From contig NZ_CP027773.1 of assembly GCF_003019815.1 (NCBI RefSeq), positions 3,994,501-4,058,500 on the forward strand: a DNA stretch of 64,000 nucleotides. The letters are read 5' to 3'. Positions within the stretch are counted from its first letter, which is position 1; each line of letters begins with the position of its first letter. Made by a program: the position numbers and the translations under genes. Positions 41,144-49,429 of the stretch are shown here, piece by piece. This stretch comes from Variovorax sp. PMC12 (GTDB taxonomy: Bacteria > Pseudomonadota > Gammaproteobacteria > Burkholderiales > Burkholderiaceae_C). The notes under the pieces are model-generated. The model was not told where the DNA came from, did no database searches, and saw only the letters and a program-made list of their open reading frames with translations.

Positions 41144-41854
41144 TCACTCGCTGATGAAGCGGCGCAGCCCTTCGAGGTCGATCACGGTGATCCCGCCGTA
41201 CTCGATGCGAAGAAAGCCCGCTTCCTTCAGCCGGTTCAGCGCCGCGTTGCAGCGCTGGCGCGACACGCCCGACAGGTTCGCGATCTCCTCCTGCGAGGTC
41301 TGCAGGTGCGGCTCGCTGCCCGGATGCAGCCACGGATGGAACAGCCCGGCCAGCGCGCGCGCCACCTGGCTGTCGGCATCGAGCAGGCGGTGCGCCGCAT
41401 AGCTGCCCATGAACCAGTGCAGCCGCTCGTTGATCTGCTGCAGCAGGAAGTGGTCGAAGCCGCGCTGCGTGCGGTGCAGCCACTCGAAGGTCTCCAGCGG
41501 CAGCTGCGCCACGCGGCTGGGCCGCAGCGCGATGATGTCGGCCGAACGCGGCAGCGCGCGCAGCAGCGTGCCTTCGCCGAACCAGCTGCCCACCGACAGT
41601 CCGCCCAGCGTCACCGAGCGCCCGTCGCTCGAGGTGATCGACCACTTGAGCAGCCCTTCGAGCGTGCCGTACCAGTGCGCCGGCGTGTCGCCGCGCCGGC
41701 AGAGCGCGGCACCGGGCGCCACCTCGACCTCGCGCATCTCGTCGAGCACGCGCTCTCCGGCGGCCACGTCGAGCAGCGGAAACCACGCCGAGCCCTGCAG
41801 CAGTTGCGGGATGGTCAGCGACGCGTGCTGAAGCGGTTGCTTGTTCGTGGACAT
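41144..41854 (-). CDS. Crp/Fnr-family regulator
   Basis: 236-aa regulator: an N-terminal cyclic-nucleotide-binding-like beta domain (GAALCRRGDTPAHWYGTLEGLLKWS, GSWFGEGTLL), a long dimer helix, and a C-terminal winged helix (TSQEEIANLSGVSRQRCNAALNRLKEAGFL). No Fnr-type Cys cluster is present. The cAMP pocket (usually RSA-x-V/T) is not conserved: RSADIIAL appears at the right place but the Glu-containing GE-x-S is GEGT. The ligand is uncertain. It ends 9 nt from the convergent monooxygenase stop. Confidence 0.88.
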   Translation of the reverse strand: MSTNKQPLQHASLTIPQLLQGSAWFPLLDVAAGERVLDEMREVEVAPGAALCRRGDTPAHWYGTLEGLLKWSITSSDGRSVTLGGLSVGSWFGEGTLLRALPRSADIIALRPSRVAQLPLETFEWLHRTQRGFDHFLLQQINERLHWFMGSYAAHRLLDADSQVARALAGLFHPWLHPGSEPHLQTSQEEIANLSGVSRQRCNAALNRLKEAGFLRIEYGGITVIDLEGLRRFISE

Positions 41855-41886
41855 GGACGGCTCTGGAGGCTCACTGCGCCAGGGGA

Positions 41887-42270
41887 TCAGGGCAAGTCCT
41901 TGATGCGCTGCAGCTCGGCCTGCGCTTCGCGCAGCTTGTCTTCGCGCCGCGCAACCTTGTCGGCGTCGCCCTTGCGCCGGGCTTCCCGCAGTTCGCGCTC
42001 GCGCTGCGCCACCTTGCGCTCCTGGCTGCGCACGCGTTGCTGGTGATCGGCGGCCAGCCCGGCGTCGCTGCAGTTGCGGCGCACTTCGGCCAGCGCGCGT
42101 TCCAGGCCGCGAACGCGCTGGGTCTGGCCGTCGGCCTTGGCCGCGTCGATGTCGCGCGAGATGGCGTCGCGCTTGGCCGCGCAGGTGGCGCTGGGCCCCG
42201 GTTGCGCCATCGTCATGCCCGATGTCGCCAGTGCGGCGGCGGCCACGAGAACGAGAGGCAGGAATTTCAT
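41887..42270 (-). CDS. DUF1090-family periplasmic protein
   Basis: 127-aa exported protein: signal peptide MKFLPLVLVAAAALATSGMTMA, then a charged helical domain with two Cys (CAAKRDAISRDIDAAKADGQ and RRNCSDAGL) and a long coiled-coil-like stretch VRSQERKVAQRERELREARRKG. This matches DUF1090 (YqjC-like), whose function is unknown. AAGGAG precedes the chosen ATG. Upstream and divergent is the BKACE operon. Confidence 0.87.
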   Translation of the reverse strand: MKFLPLVLVAAAALATSGMTMAQPGPSATCAAKRDAISRDIDAAKADGQTQRVRGLERALAEVRRNCSDAGLAADHQQRVRSQERKVAQRERELREARRKGDADKVARREDKLREAQAELQRIKDLP

Positions 42271-42430
42271 GGGCGCTGCTCCTTGCTGCATGAGTGTGTG
42301 GAAGGCAGTGGCGACTTTAGCCGCTGGCGCAGGTAAACCCTGAGCCCGAATGTCGTCGCGATGACTGAGTGCAAACGCGCCTCAAAAAATAATGGCGCGC
42401 CCCCATGAAAGACACCAGGAGCCACCGACC

Positions 42431-43351
42431 ATGTCGAAGCGCAAAGTGATCGTGACCATCGCCCCCACCGGCGGCATGGCGCACAAGTCGCAGAACCCCA
42501 ACCTGCCCACGCAGCCCGCCGAGATCGCGGCCGACGTGCTGCGCTGCTGGAACGCCGGCGCCAGCGTGGTGGCCATCCACGCCCGCCGCCCCGACGACGG
42601 CGCCACCTGCAATGCCGACGTGTACCGCGACATCAACAGCCGCATCCGCGCGGGCGGCAGCGACATCGTCATCAACAACTCCACCGGCGGCGGCGTGCAC
42701 GGCGACATGGTGAAGCCGCTGGCGGGCGACCGCTGGGAGATTGCCTGGGAAGAACGCATCAAGGGCATGGATGCCGGCGCCGAGATGTGCACGCTCGACG
42801 CGACCACGCTCAACCTGAGCTTCGAGGGCAAGCAGATCCTGATGGACACGCCCATCACCCGCGGCCGCGAGCTGGCCGCCGGCATGAAGGCGCGCGGCAT
42901 CAAGCCCGAGTGGGAGGTGTTCAGCCCCACGCACATCCTGCAGGACACGACCACGCTGATCCAGGAAGGCCACGACGACGAGCCCTACTTCATCAACCTG
43001 GTGATGAACGTGCACCGCAACTTCCAGAATGCGATGCCGTATTCGCCGCGCTTCCTGCAGATGATGGTCGACACCCTGCCCAAGGGCAGCATCTTCTGCG
43101 TGAGCGGCATCGGCCCCTCGCAGCTCGAGGCCAACGTGGCGGCGCTGCTGCTGGGCGGGCATGCGCGCGTGGGGCTGGAAGACAACCTCTACTTCCGCCA
43201 GGGCGAGCTGGCCACCAACGTGCAGCTCACCGAGCGCATCGTGCGGGTGATCCGCGAGCTCGACATGGAAGTGGCAACCCCTGCGGAGGCGCGCCAGATG
43301 ATGGGCCTGCCGCGCACGGGCACGCCGCGGCCCGAGTTCGCATTGGGCTGA
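42431..43351 (+). CDS. BKACE-family (DUF849) beta-keto acid cleavage enzyme
   Basis: 306-aa TIM-barrel enzyme of the beta-keto acid cleavage family, which uses acetyl-CoA to split a beta-keto acid into a CoA ester and acetoacetate. Seen: TIAPTGGMAHKSQNPNLPTQP, NNSTGGG (82-88) and GLEDN with Glu250 as a metal ligand. The first metal His of characterised members (HxH motif) is Ala48 here (VVAIHARRPDDG); only His50 remains. AGGAG precedes the ATG. It heads an operon with a binding protein and a 3-hydroxyacyl-CoA-dehydrogenase-like enzyme, an arrangement seen in carnitine-type pathways. Confidence 0.88.
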   Translation: MSKRKVIVTIAPTGGMAHKSQNPNLPTQPAEIAADVLRCWNAGASVVAIHARRPDDGATCNADVYRDINSRIRAGGSDIVINNSTGGGVHGDMVKPLAGDRWEIAWEERIKGMDAGAEMCTLDATTLNLSFEGKQILMDTPITRGRELAAGMKARGIKPEWEVFSPTHILQDTTTLIQEGHDDEPYFINLVMNVHRNFQNAMPYSPRFLQMMVDTLPKGSIFCVSGIGPSQLEANVAALLLGGHARVGLEDNLYFRQGELATNVQLTERIVRVIRELDMEVATPAEARQMMGLPRTGTPRPEFALG

Positions 43352-43389
43352 GCGACAAACAAAAGAACAACGAACGGAGACAAGAGCAC

Positions 43390-44598
43390 ATGAACACTTC
43401 CCGCACCGCACTGGCCCTGGCGCTCGGCACGGCATTCGCCGCAGGCGCCTCGGCACAGGTGTCAGACGACGTGATCCGCATCGGCTTCATCAGCGACATG
43501 TCGGGCATCTACCGCGACTACGACGGCCCGGCCGGCGCCGAGGCCATCCGCATGGCCATCGCGGACATGGGCGGCGCCATCGGCGGCAAGAAGATCGAGC
43601 TGGTCACGGCCGACCACCAGAACAAGCCCGACATCGCCGCCGCCAAGGCGCGCGAATGGTTCGACGTGCAGAAGGTCGACATGCTGATCGGCGGCGTCAA
43701 CTCGGGCGCGGCCATTGCCATGGCCGGCGTGGCCGCGGACAAGAAGAAGCCGTACTTCGTGGTGGGCTCGGGCGCGTCGAGCCTCACCAACGAGTACTGC
43801 TCGCCCTACACGGTGCACTACGCCTACGACACGGTGGCCATGGCGCGCGGCACCGCGAGCGCGGTGGTCAAGGCCGGCGGCAAGAGCTGGTACTTCGTGG
43901 CGGCCGACTACGCCTTCGGCGCGGCGCTGCAGAACGACGCGACCAAGACCGTGCTGGCCAGCGGCGGCACGGTGGCGGGCTCGGTCAAGCACCCGCTGGG
44001 CGCGAGCGATTTCTCGTCCTTCATGCTGCAGGCGCAGAACTCGAAGGCGCAGGTGCTGGCCCTGGCCAACGCGGGCGGCGACACGGTGAACGCCATCAAG
44101 TCGGCGGCGGAGTTCGGCCTCGGCAAGAACATGAAGCTGGCGGGCATGATCATCACCATCAACGACGTGCATGCGCTGGGCTTGAAGGCTTCGCAGGGCA
44201 TGTACCTCACCGACAGCTGGTACTGGAACCAGAGCCCCGAGTCGCGCGAGTGGTCGCGCCGCTTCTTCGACAAGCACAAGCGCATGCCCTCCTCCTTCCA
44301 TGCCGGCGACTACTCGGCCGCGCTGCAGTACCTGCAGGCGGTGAAGGCCGCGGGCAGCGACGATGCCGACAAGGTGATGGCGCAACTGCGCAAGACGAAG
44401 TTCAACGACATGTTCGTCAAGGGCGGCTGGCTGCGAGACGACGGGCTGATGGTGCACGACATGCACCTGATGCAGGTGAAGACCCCGGCCGAGTCGAAGG
44501 AGCCGTGGGACTATTACAAGGTGGTCGAGCCGATCCGCGGCGAGGCCGCATGGACGACCAAGGCGGAGAGCCGCTGCACGCGGTGGAAATCGACATGA
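43390..44598 (+). CDS. ABC transporter substrate-binding protein, LivK type (BKACE operon)
   Basis: 402-aa periplasmic binding protein: signal peptide ALALALGTAFAAGASAQ, then IRIGFISDMSGIYRDYDGPAGAEA, VDMLIGGVNSGAAIAMAGVA and SWYFVAADYAFG, typical of the branched-chain/amide type. No permease or ATPase is adjacent, so it must share a transporter encoded elsewhere or act as a scavenging partner. Coupled to the next gene through an ATGA overlap. The ligand is presumably the substrate of the dehydrogenase and BKACE enzyme. Confidence 0.9.
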   Translation: MNTSRTALALALGTAFAAGASAQVSDDVIRIGFISDMSGIYRDYDGPAGAEAIRMAIADMGGAIGGKKIELVTADHQNKPDIAAAKAREWFDVQKVDMLIGGVNSGAAIAMAGVAADKKKPYFVVGSGASSLTNEYCSPYTVHYAYDTVAMARGTASAVVKAGGKSWYFVAADYAFGAALQNDATKTVLASGGTVAGSVKHPLGASDFSSFMLQAQNSKAQVLALANAGGDTVNAIKSAAEFGLGKNMKLAGMIITINDVHALGLKASQGMYLTDSWYWNQSPESREWSRRFFDKHKRMPSSFHAGDYSAALQYLQAVKAAGSDDADKVMAQLRKTKFNDMFVKGGWLRDDGLMVHDMHLMQVKTPAESKEPWDYYKVVEPIRGEAAWTTKAESRCTRWKST

Positions 44599-45542
44599 GC
44601 ACATCCCTGGACGTGAAGCGCGTGGCGGTGGTCGGCACCGGCGTGATCGGTGCGAGCTGGGCCGCGTACTTTCTGGCGCACGGGCTCGACGTGAACGCGA
44701 CCGATCCGTCGCCCGGCGCCGAGGAGCGGCTGCGCGCGGCGGTGGCGCAGCACTGGCCCACGCTGGAGCGCTTCGGCCTGGCGCCGGGCGCGTCGGTCGA
44801 CCGGCTGCGCTTTCACGACAGCCTGGAAGACGCCGTGTCGGTGGCCGACTTCGTGCAGGAGAACGGTCCCGAGCGCATGGATTTCAAGATCGACCTGTTC
44901 CGACGCATGGACGCCGCGGCGCCGCCGGAGACCATCCTCGCATCGAGTTCGTCGGGCCTGGCGATCAGCGGCGTGCAGTCGGGTTGCGCGCATCCGCAGC
45001 GCGTGGTGCTGGGGCATCCGTTCAACCCGCCGCACCTGATTCCGCTGGTGGAGGTGATCGGCGGCGCGCAGACGTCGGCCGAGGTCATCGAGCGCACGAT
45101 GGCGTTCTATGCGGCCATCGGCAAGCGGCCGATCCATGTGAAGCGCGAGGTCAAGGGCCACATCGCGAACCGGCTGCAGGCTGCGCTGTGGCGCGAAGCT
45201 TTTCATCTGGTCGATGAGGGTGTGGCGAGCGTGGCCGACATCGACACGGCCATTGCGCACGGCCCCGGCCTGCGCTGGGCGGTGATGGGTCCGTTCATGA
45301 ATCTGCATCTGTCGGGTGGCGCGGGCGGCATCGAGCATGTGCTGGCGCATCTGGGCGGACCGATCGAGGACTGGTGGAAGGACCTGGGCGAGCCGTCGAT
45401 GACGGCGCAGCTGAAGCAGAAGGTGAAGGAAGGTGCGGACGAGGCGCTGGGGCAACGCCGCACGGCGGACCTTGAAGCGGTGCGCGACAACCTGCTGTTA
45501 GACCTGATTCGCGCGAAGGCTGATAGCGGCAAGCTTGAATAG
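44595..45542 (+). CDS. 3-hydroxyacyl-CoA dehydrogenase-family protein, carnitine 3-dehydrogenase-like
   Basis: 315-aa NAD-dependent dehydrogenase. Rossmann motif VAVVGTGVIGASWAAYFLAHG; DFVQENGPERMDFKIDLF; catalytic region SSSSGLAISGVQSG and GHPFNPPHLIPLVEVIGG with the conserved His; C-terminal helical domain. The length and the FNPP-LIPLVEV motif fit L-carnitine 3-dehydrogenase and lambda-crystallin-like enzymes better than fatty-acid oxidation dehydrogenases. Next to a BKACE enzyme this suggests oxidation of a 3-hydroxy acid to the 3-keto acid that BKACE then cleaves. Substrate identity is inferred. Confidence 0.88.
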   Translation: MSTSLDVKRVAVVGTGVIGASWAAYFLAHGLDVNATDPSPGAEERLRAAVAQHWPTLERFGLAPGASVDRLRFHDSLEDAVSVADFVQENGPERMDFKIDLFRRMDAAAPPETILASSSSGLAISGVQSGCAHPQRVVLGHPFNPPHLIPLVEVIGGAQTSAEVIERTMAFYAAIGKRPIHVKREVKGHIANRLQAALWREAFHLVDEGVASVADIDTAIAHGPGLRWAVMGPFMNLHLSGGAGGIEHVLAHLGGPIEDWWKDLGEPSMTAQLKQKVKEGADEALGQRRTADLEAVRDNLLLDLIRAKADSGKLE

Positions 45543-45583
45543 GTCGGGGCCTTGCTTGGCTCTTGTCGTGCTGTGAGCGGCTT

Positions 45584-45843
45584 GTTCGGGGCGCGCTCAC
45601 GCCGACGGGGTACCTTGCTCCGCGAATGTCTCCCGGGCTTCGCCCTCCTCCTTTATTTCGCTGCGCAAGGCACCCCATCGGCGTGATCGTTGTACAGAGC
45701 GGTCGTTGATCGGCCAGTACGAGAGCCGCGCTCGTTGTGCACAGGGCACCGGGTACTCCCCGCAGCGAAATAAAGGAGGAGGCCGAAGGCCGGGGGACAT
45801 TCGCGGAGGGGAGTACCCGGTGCCCTGTGCACGCACCACGAAC
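45584..45843. repeat. family A twin-hairpin repeat, copy 2 (opposite orientation)
   Basis: A 260-bp element with two hairpins: the left one has CGCCGACGGGGTACCTTGC pairing with GCAAGGCACCCCATCGGCG, and the right one has a perfect 25-bp inverted repeat beginning GTGCACAGGGCACCGGGTAC. It is inverted with respect to copies 1 and 3. It fills most of the 318-bp gap before the feruloyl-CoA synthase gene. Confidence 0.85.
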
Positions 45844-45860
45844 AACCCGGAACACAAAAA

Positions 45861-47675
45861 ATGACCGATTTCCTGAACGACGAAAACCTGATCGCCCCAC
45901 CCCGCACGGTACGCATCGACTTCGACGACGGCTCGTTCGCGTTGCGCTCGCCGGTGGCGCTGAGGCCGTATGCGCGCTGCATCGGCGAATGGATCGAACG
46001 CTGGGCGCGCGAGACACCCGACGCGCTGGCCCTCGCCGAGCGCGAGGAGGCCGGCGAAGGCTGGCGCAAGCTCGACTACCGTGCATTGCGACAGGCAGTC
46101 GGCGCGGTCGCGCAGGCGCTGCTCGACATGAAGCTGCCGGCGAACCAGCCGGTCGTGATCCTCTCGGACAACGCCATCGACCACGCGGTGCTGATGCTCG
46201 CGGCCATGCACGTGGGCCGTACCGCGTGCTCGCTTTCCAGCGCCTACTCGCGCATGGCCAAAGACCCGTCGCGGCTGCACGGCATGCTGCAGGCGCTGAA
46301 GCCGGCACTCATCTATGCATCGGACGCCAGGGTCTACGGCGGCTCGCTCGCGGGCTGCGGCGTGGAGGCGGCCACGGTGTTCAGCCGCAATGCCGGTGCG
46401 CATCCGGGTGCCATCGCGTTCGAGCAGTTGCTCGCGGCGCAAGAAACGCCCGCCGTCATGCAGGCCTTTGCCAACGTGCTGCCCGACACGCATGCCAAGT
46501 ACCTGCTGACCTCCGGCTCCACCGGCAAGCCCAAGGTGGTCATCAACACGCAACGCATGCTGTGCGCCAACCAGCAGATGATGGCGCAGACATGGCGCTT
46601 CCTCGCGCAGGAGGCGCCGGTGCTGGTCGACTGGCTGCCCTGGAGCCACACCTTCGGCGGCAACCACAACCTGCACATGGTGCTGTGCCACGGCGGCGCG
46701 CTCTACATCGACGAAGGCCGGCCCGCGCCGGGCCTGATCGAGAAGACGGTGCGCAACCTGCGCGAGGTGAAGCCCACGCTGCTGTTCAACGTGCCGCGCG
46801 GCTTCGACATGCTGCTGCCTTTTCTCGAAGCCGACGACGCGCTGGCCGCCGAGGTGTTCTCGCGGCTGCGGCTCGCGTTCTACGCGGCGGCGGCGCTCGC
46901 GCCCTCCACATGGCAGCGGCTCGAAGCCGTGGCGAGGCGCGTGCGGCCCACGCGGCCGCTGTGGCTCACCACTTCCTGGGGCGCGACGGAGACTTCGCCC
47001 GCCATCACCTCCGCGCACTGGAAGCTCGACGGCGCCGGCTGCATCGGCGCGCCGCTGCCGGGGCTGGAGCTGAAGTTCGTGCCCAACGGCGAGAAGCTGG
47101 AGATGCGCGTCAAGGGCGTCTCGGTGTTCCCCGGCTATCGCGACGCGCCGCGCGAAACCGCCGATGCCTTCGACGCAGAAGGCTACTACCGCATCGGCGA
47201 TGCCGGCTATCTCGCGAACCCGGCGCAGCCCGCGCAGGGCGTGATCTTCAACGGCCGCGTGGCGGAAGACTTCAAACTCTCCAGCGGCACCTGGGTGTCG
47301 GTGGGCACGCTGCGCGTGAAGCTGGTGTCGATGCTCGCGCCGCATGCGCAGGACGTGGTGCTCACCGGCCACGACCGCGACGAGATCGGCATGCTGGTGT
47401 TCACGAGCCCGCAAGGCGCCGCGTTGCCGCCGGAAGCCATGGACGAGCGCATCGCCAGCGTGCTGCGTTCGCTGCGCGACGAAGGCGCGGGCTCCTCGCA
47501 GTGCCCGGCCTGCGCGCTGGTGCTGGCCGAGCCGCCGAGCCTCGATGCGGGCGAGATCACCGACAAGGGCTACATCAACCAGCGCGCGGTGCTGACGCGG
47601 CGCGCGGCCGAGGTGGAAAGGCTGCACGCTCGCGGACCCGCGGGCGATGCGCGCGTGGTACGGCTCGACTTCTGA
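45861..47675 (+). CDS. fcs: feruloyl-CoA synthase
   Basis: 604-aa ANL-superfamily ligase, the length and pattern of bacterial feruloyl-CoA synthetases: KYLLTSGSTGKPKVVINTQRM, LVDWLPWSHTFGGNHNLHMVL, LTTSWGATETSPAIT and VFNGR-like GVIFNGRVAEDFKLSSGTWV. The C-terminal Lys region lies in ITDKGYINQRAVL. It activates hydroxycinnamates such as ferulate to CoA thioesters. No recognisable feruloyl-CoA hydratase/aldolase or vanillin dehydrogenase gene is adjacent; the crotonase at 48.6 kb is not an obvious match. The specificity is therefore less certain than the family. Confidence 0.88.
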   Translation: MTDFLNDENLIAPPRTVRIDFDDGSFALRSPVALRPYARCIGEWIERWARETPDALALAEREEAGEGWRKLDYRALRQAVGAVAQALLDMKLPANQPVVILSDNAIDHAVLMLAAMHVGRTACSLSSAYSRMAKDPSRLHGMLQALKPALIYASDARVYGGSLAGCGVEAATVFSRNAGAHPGAIAFEQLLAAQETPAVMQAFANVLPDTHAKYLLTSGSTGKPKVVINTQRMLCANQQMMAQTWRFLAQEAPVLVDWLPWSHTFGGNHNLHMVLCHGGALYIDEGRPAPGLIEKTVRNLREVKPTLLFNVPRGFDMLLPFLEADDALAAEVFSRLRLAFYAAAALAPSTWQRLEAVARRVRPTRPLWLTTSWGATETSPAITSAHWKLDGAGCIGAPLPGLELKFVPNGEKLEMRVKGVSVFPGYRDAPRETADAFDAEGYYRIGDAGYLANPAQPAQGVIFNGRVAEDFKLSSGTWVSVGTLRVKLVSMLAPHAQDVVLTGHDRDEIGMLVFTSPQGAALPPEAMDERIASVLRSLRDEGAGSSQCPACALVLAEPPSLDAGEITDKGYINQRAVLTRRAAEVERLHARGPAGDARVVRLDF

Positions 47676-47757
47676 TTGCCCGGTGAAGGCAGAGGCAGGT
47701 GCTCCGCGGGTCATGAAGTAAGGCGTGGTGCAGTTCGACGAACTGCGCGCTGAAAAG

Positions 47758-48564
47758 CTACGGCAGCGCCAACCACTTGCGCCACAAGACCAGCGCCTTG
47801 TCCTGGTAGCGGCGGGTGGCGGCGAGCAGCTCGGCGCGCGGCGCGGGCGACATGAGTTCGGCCGGCAGCAGCGGATCGCGGATGAGGTGCGCGATCACGG
47901 CGCGCCCCAGCAGCAGCGACTCGCGCATGGCCACTTCGAGCCGCTGGGTGCGCAACCGTTTCTCGCTGCGCTCCAGGCCCGCCTGCAGGCGGCGGCAATC
48001 GGCCGCAAGAGCGCGCACGTTCCACAGCTTGCGCGCGGCGGCCTGCGCGGCATCGTCCAGGTCGGCCAGCCGGAACACCAGCGCGCTCGGCGACAGCCCC
48101 AGGGCTGCAAGCTGCACGCGCTCGCCCTCCAGCCCGCCCGCGAGGTTGTCGGGCCGGATGTGCAGCCCCGGCCGCAGCGCCGCAAAGCCGCGCAGCGAGA
48201 GCGCCAGGGCGTGGTGGCGCCAGGCCGTCTTGTCGGCGCGCGGCACGCCGGCGTCGTGCACGGCGAGCCAGTCGCCGCGCCATGCGACGGTCTGCGCCTG
48301 CTTGTGACGCCAGTCGTCGACCGCGCGCGACAGCGCCGGGCCATCGCGGTTGAGCGCGTAGCTGCCTCGCTCGCCGCGCGCGATCTTGCCCTCGGCCGCG
48401 AGCCGCGTCAGGCCCACGCGCAGCGTCGACTCCCCGATGCCCATGAGCTCGCCCGCGCGGCACAGCGCCTGCGAACTCAGCGTGCCGCCGTCGGCCACCA
48501 GCAGGTCGAGGATCAGCTCCGGGGCGCTGGGGATGGCCACCGGCACATTACATACTTTGTCCAT
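47758..48564 (-). CDS. PaaX-family transcriptional regulator
   Basis: 268-aa GntR-like winged-helix regulator of the PaaX family: SAPELILDLLVADGGTLSSQALCRAGELMGIGESTLRVGLTRLAAEGKI (about 13-61), then YALNRDGPALSRAVDDWRHK and the PaaX C-terminal domain with RRYQDKALVLWRKWLALP. PaaX regulators bind aryl-CoA thioesters such as phenylacetyl-CoA. It is divergent from the crotonase gene and lies after feruloyl-CoA synthase in the opposite direction, so it may sense a CoA ester made there. Confidence 0.9.
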   Translation of the reverse strand: MDKVCNVPVAIPSAPELILDLLVADGGTLSSQALCRAGELMGIGESTLRVGLTRLAAEGKIARGERGSYALNRDGPALSRAVDDWRHKQAQTVAWRGDWLAVHDAGVPRADKTAWRHHALALSLRGFAALRPGLHIRPDNLAGGLEGERVQLAALGLSPSALVFRLADLDDAAQAAARKLWNVRALAADCRRLQAGLERSEKRLRTQRLEVAMRESLLLGRAVIAHLIRDPLLPAELMSPAPRAELLAATRRYQDKALVLWRKWLALP

Positions 48565-48641
48565 GATTGCGAAAGAGAGAAATATTTCCTAGGATGCAGC
48601 CGAGCGATCGCTAATGTAATTTAGCCCTAAAGGATGCACAC

Positions 48642-49424
48642 ATGGCCATGCAGTACGTGACGTACGACGTGGAGCGCACGGTCTGCACCATCACGCTGAA
48701 CCGTCCGGAAAAGCGCAATGCGGTCGACGGCGTCGTGGCCGCCGGACTGCGCCAGGCCTTCGAGCGTTTCGAGGCCGACGACGCGCTTCGCGTTGCGGTG
48801 CTGGCCGGCGCGGGCGGCAACTTCTGCGCGGGCGCCGACCTCTCGGCCGTGGGCGACCCGGCCCGGCGCAACGAGCTCGACCCCGAAGGCGGCGGCAGCG
48901 GGCCGATGGGGCCGACGCGCATGGCGCTGTCGAAGCCGCTCATCGCGGCGGTGAACGGCTATGCGGTGGCGGGCGGCCTCGAACTCGCGCTGCTGGCCGA
49001 CCTGCGCGTGGCCGACGACGACGCGGTGTTCGGCGTGTTCTGCCGCCGCTGGGGCGTGCCGCTGATCGACGGCGGCACGGTACGGCTGCCGCGCATCGTG
49101 GGCATGGGGCGCGCGCTCGACATGATTCTCTCGGGCCGTCCGGTAGGCGCGGCCGAGGCGCTGGCGATGGGCCTGGTCAACCGGGTGACGCCGCCCGGCG
49201 GCGCGCTGGCCGCCGCGCAGGAACTGGCCCACCAGCTTGCCGCCTTCCCGCAGCAATGCATGCTGGCCGACCGCCGCTCCGCCTACGGGCAGTGGGACAT
49301 GCCGCTGGCCGAAGCGCTGCGCCGCGAAGGCGCGCAAGGCGTGCCGATGGTCTTTGCCGAGGGCGAAACCGGCGCCGCGCGTTTTGCCGGCGGCGCGGGC
49401 CGCCACGGCGAGTTCGGGCGCTGA
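48642..49424 (+). CDS. enoyl-CoA hydratase/crotonase-family protein
   Basis: 260-aa crotonase-fold enzyme. Oxyanion-hole segments GNFCAGADL and NGYAVAGGLELALLADLRVA; FGVFCRRWGVPLIDGGTVRLPRIVG contains an Asp rather than the usual second catalytic Glu. The LDGGTVRLPRIVG pattern is common in uncharacterised crotonases of Burkholderiales. It could hydrate an enoyl-CoA or act on an aryl-CoA. It is divergent from the PaaX-type gene across 77 bp, so probably under its control. Confidence 0.88.
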   Translation: MAMQYVTYDVERTVCTITLNRPEKRNAVDGVVAAGLRQAFERFEADDALRVAVLAGAGGNFCAGADLSAVGDPARRNELDPEGGGSGPMGPTRMALSKPLIAAVNGYAVAGGLELALLADLRVADDDAVFGVFCRRWGVPLIDGGTVRLPRIVGMGRALDMILSGRPVGAAEALAMGLVNRVTPPGGALAAAQELAHQLAAFPQQCMLADRRSAYGQWDMPLAEALRREGAQGVPMVFAEGETGAARFAGGAGRHGEFGR

Positions 49425-49429
49425 AGCCC

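Noticed and set aside
45597..47714. 705-aa minus-strand frame opposite feruloyl-CoA synthase
   Set aside because: Antisense shadow of a well-defined ligase gene; it continues into the repeat.
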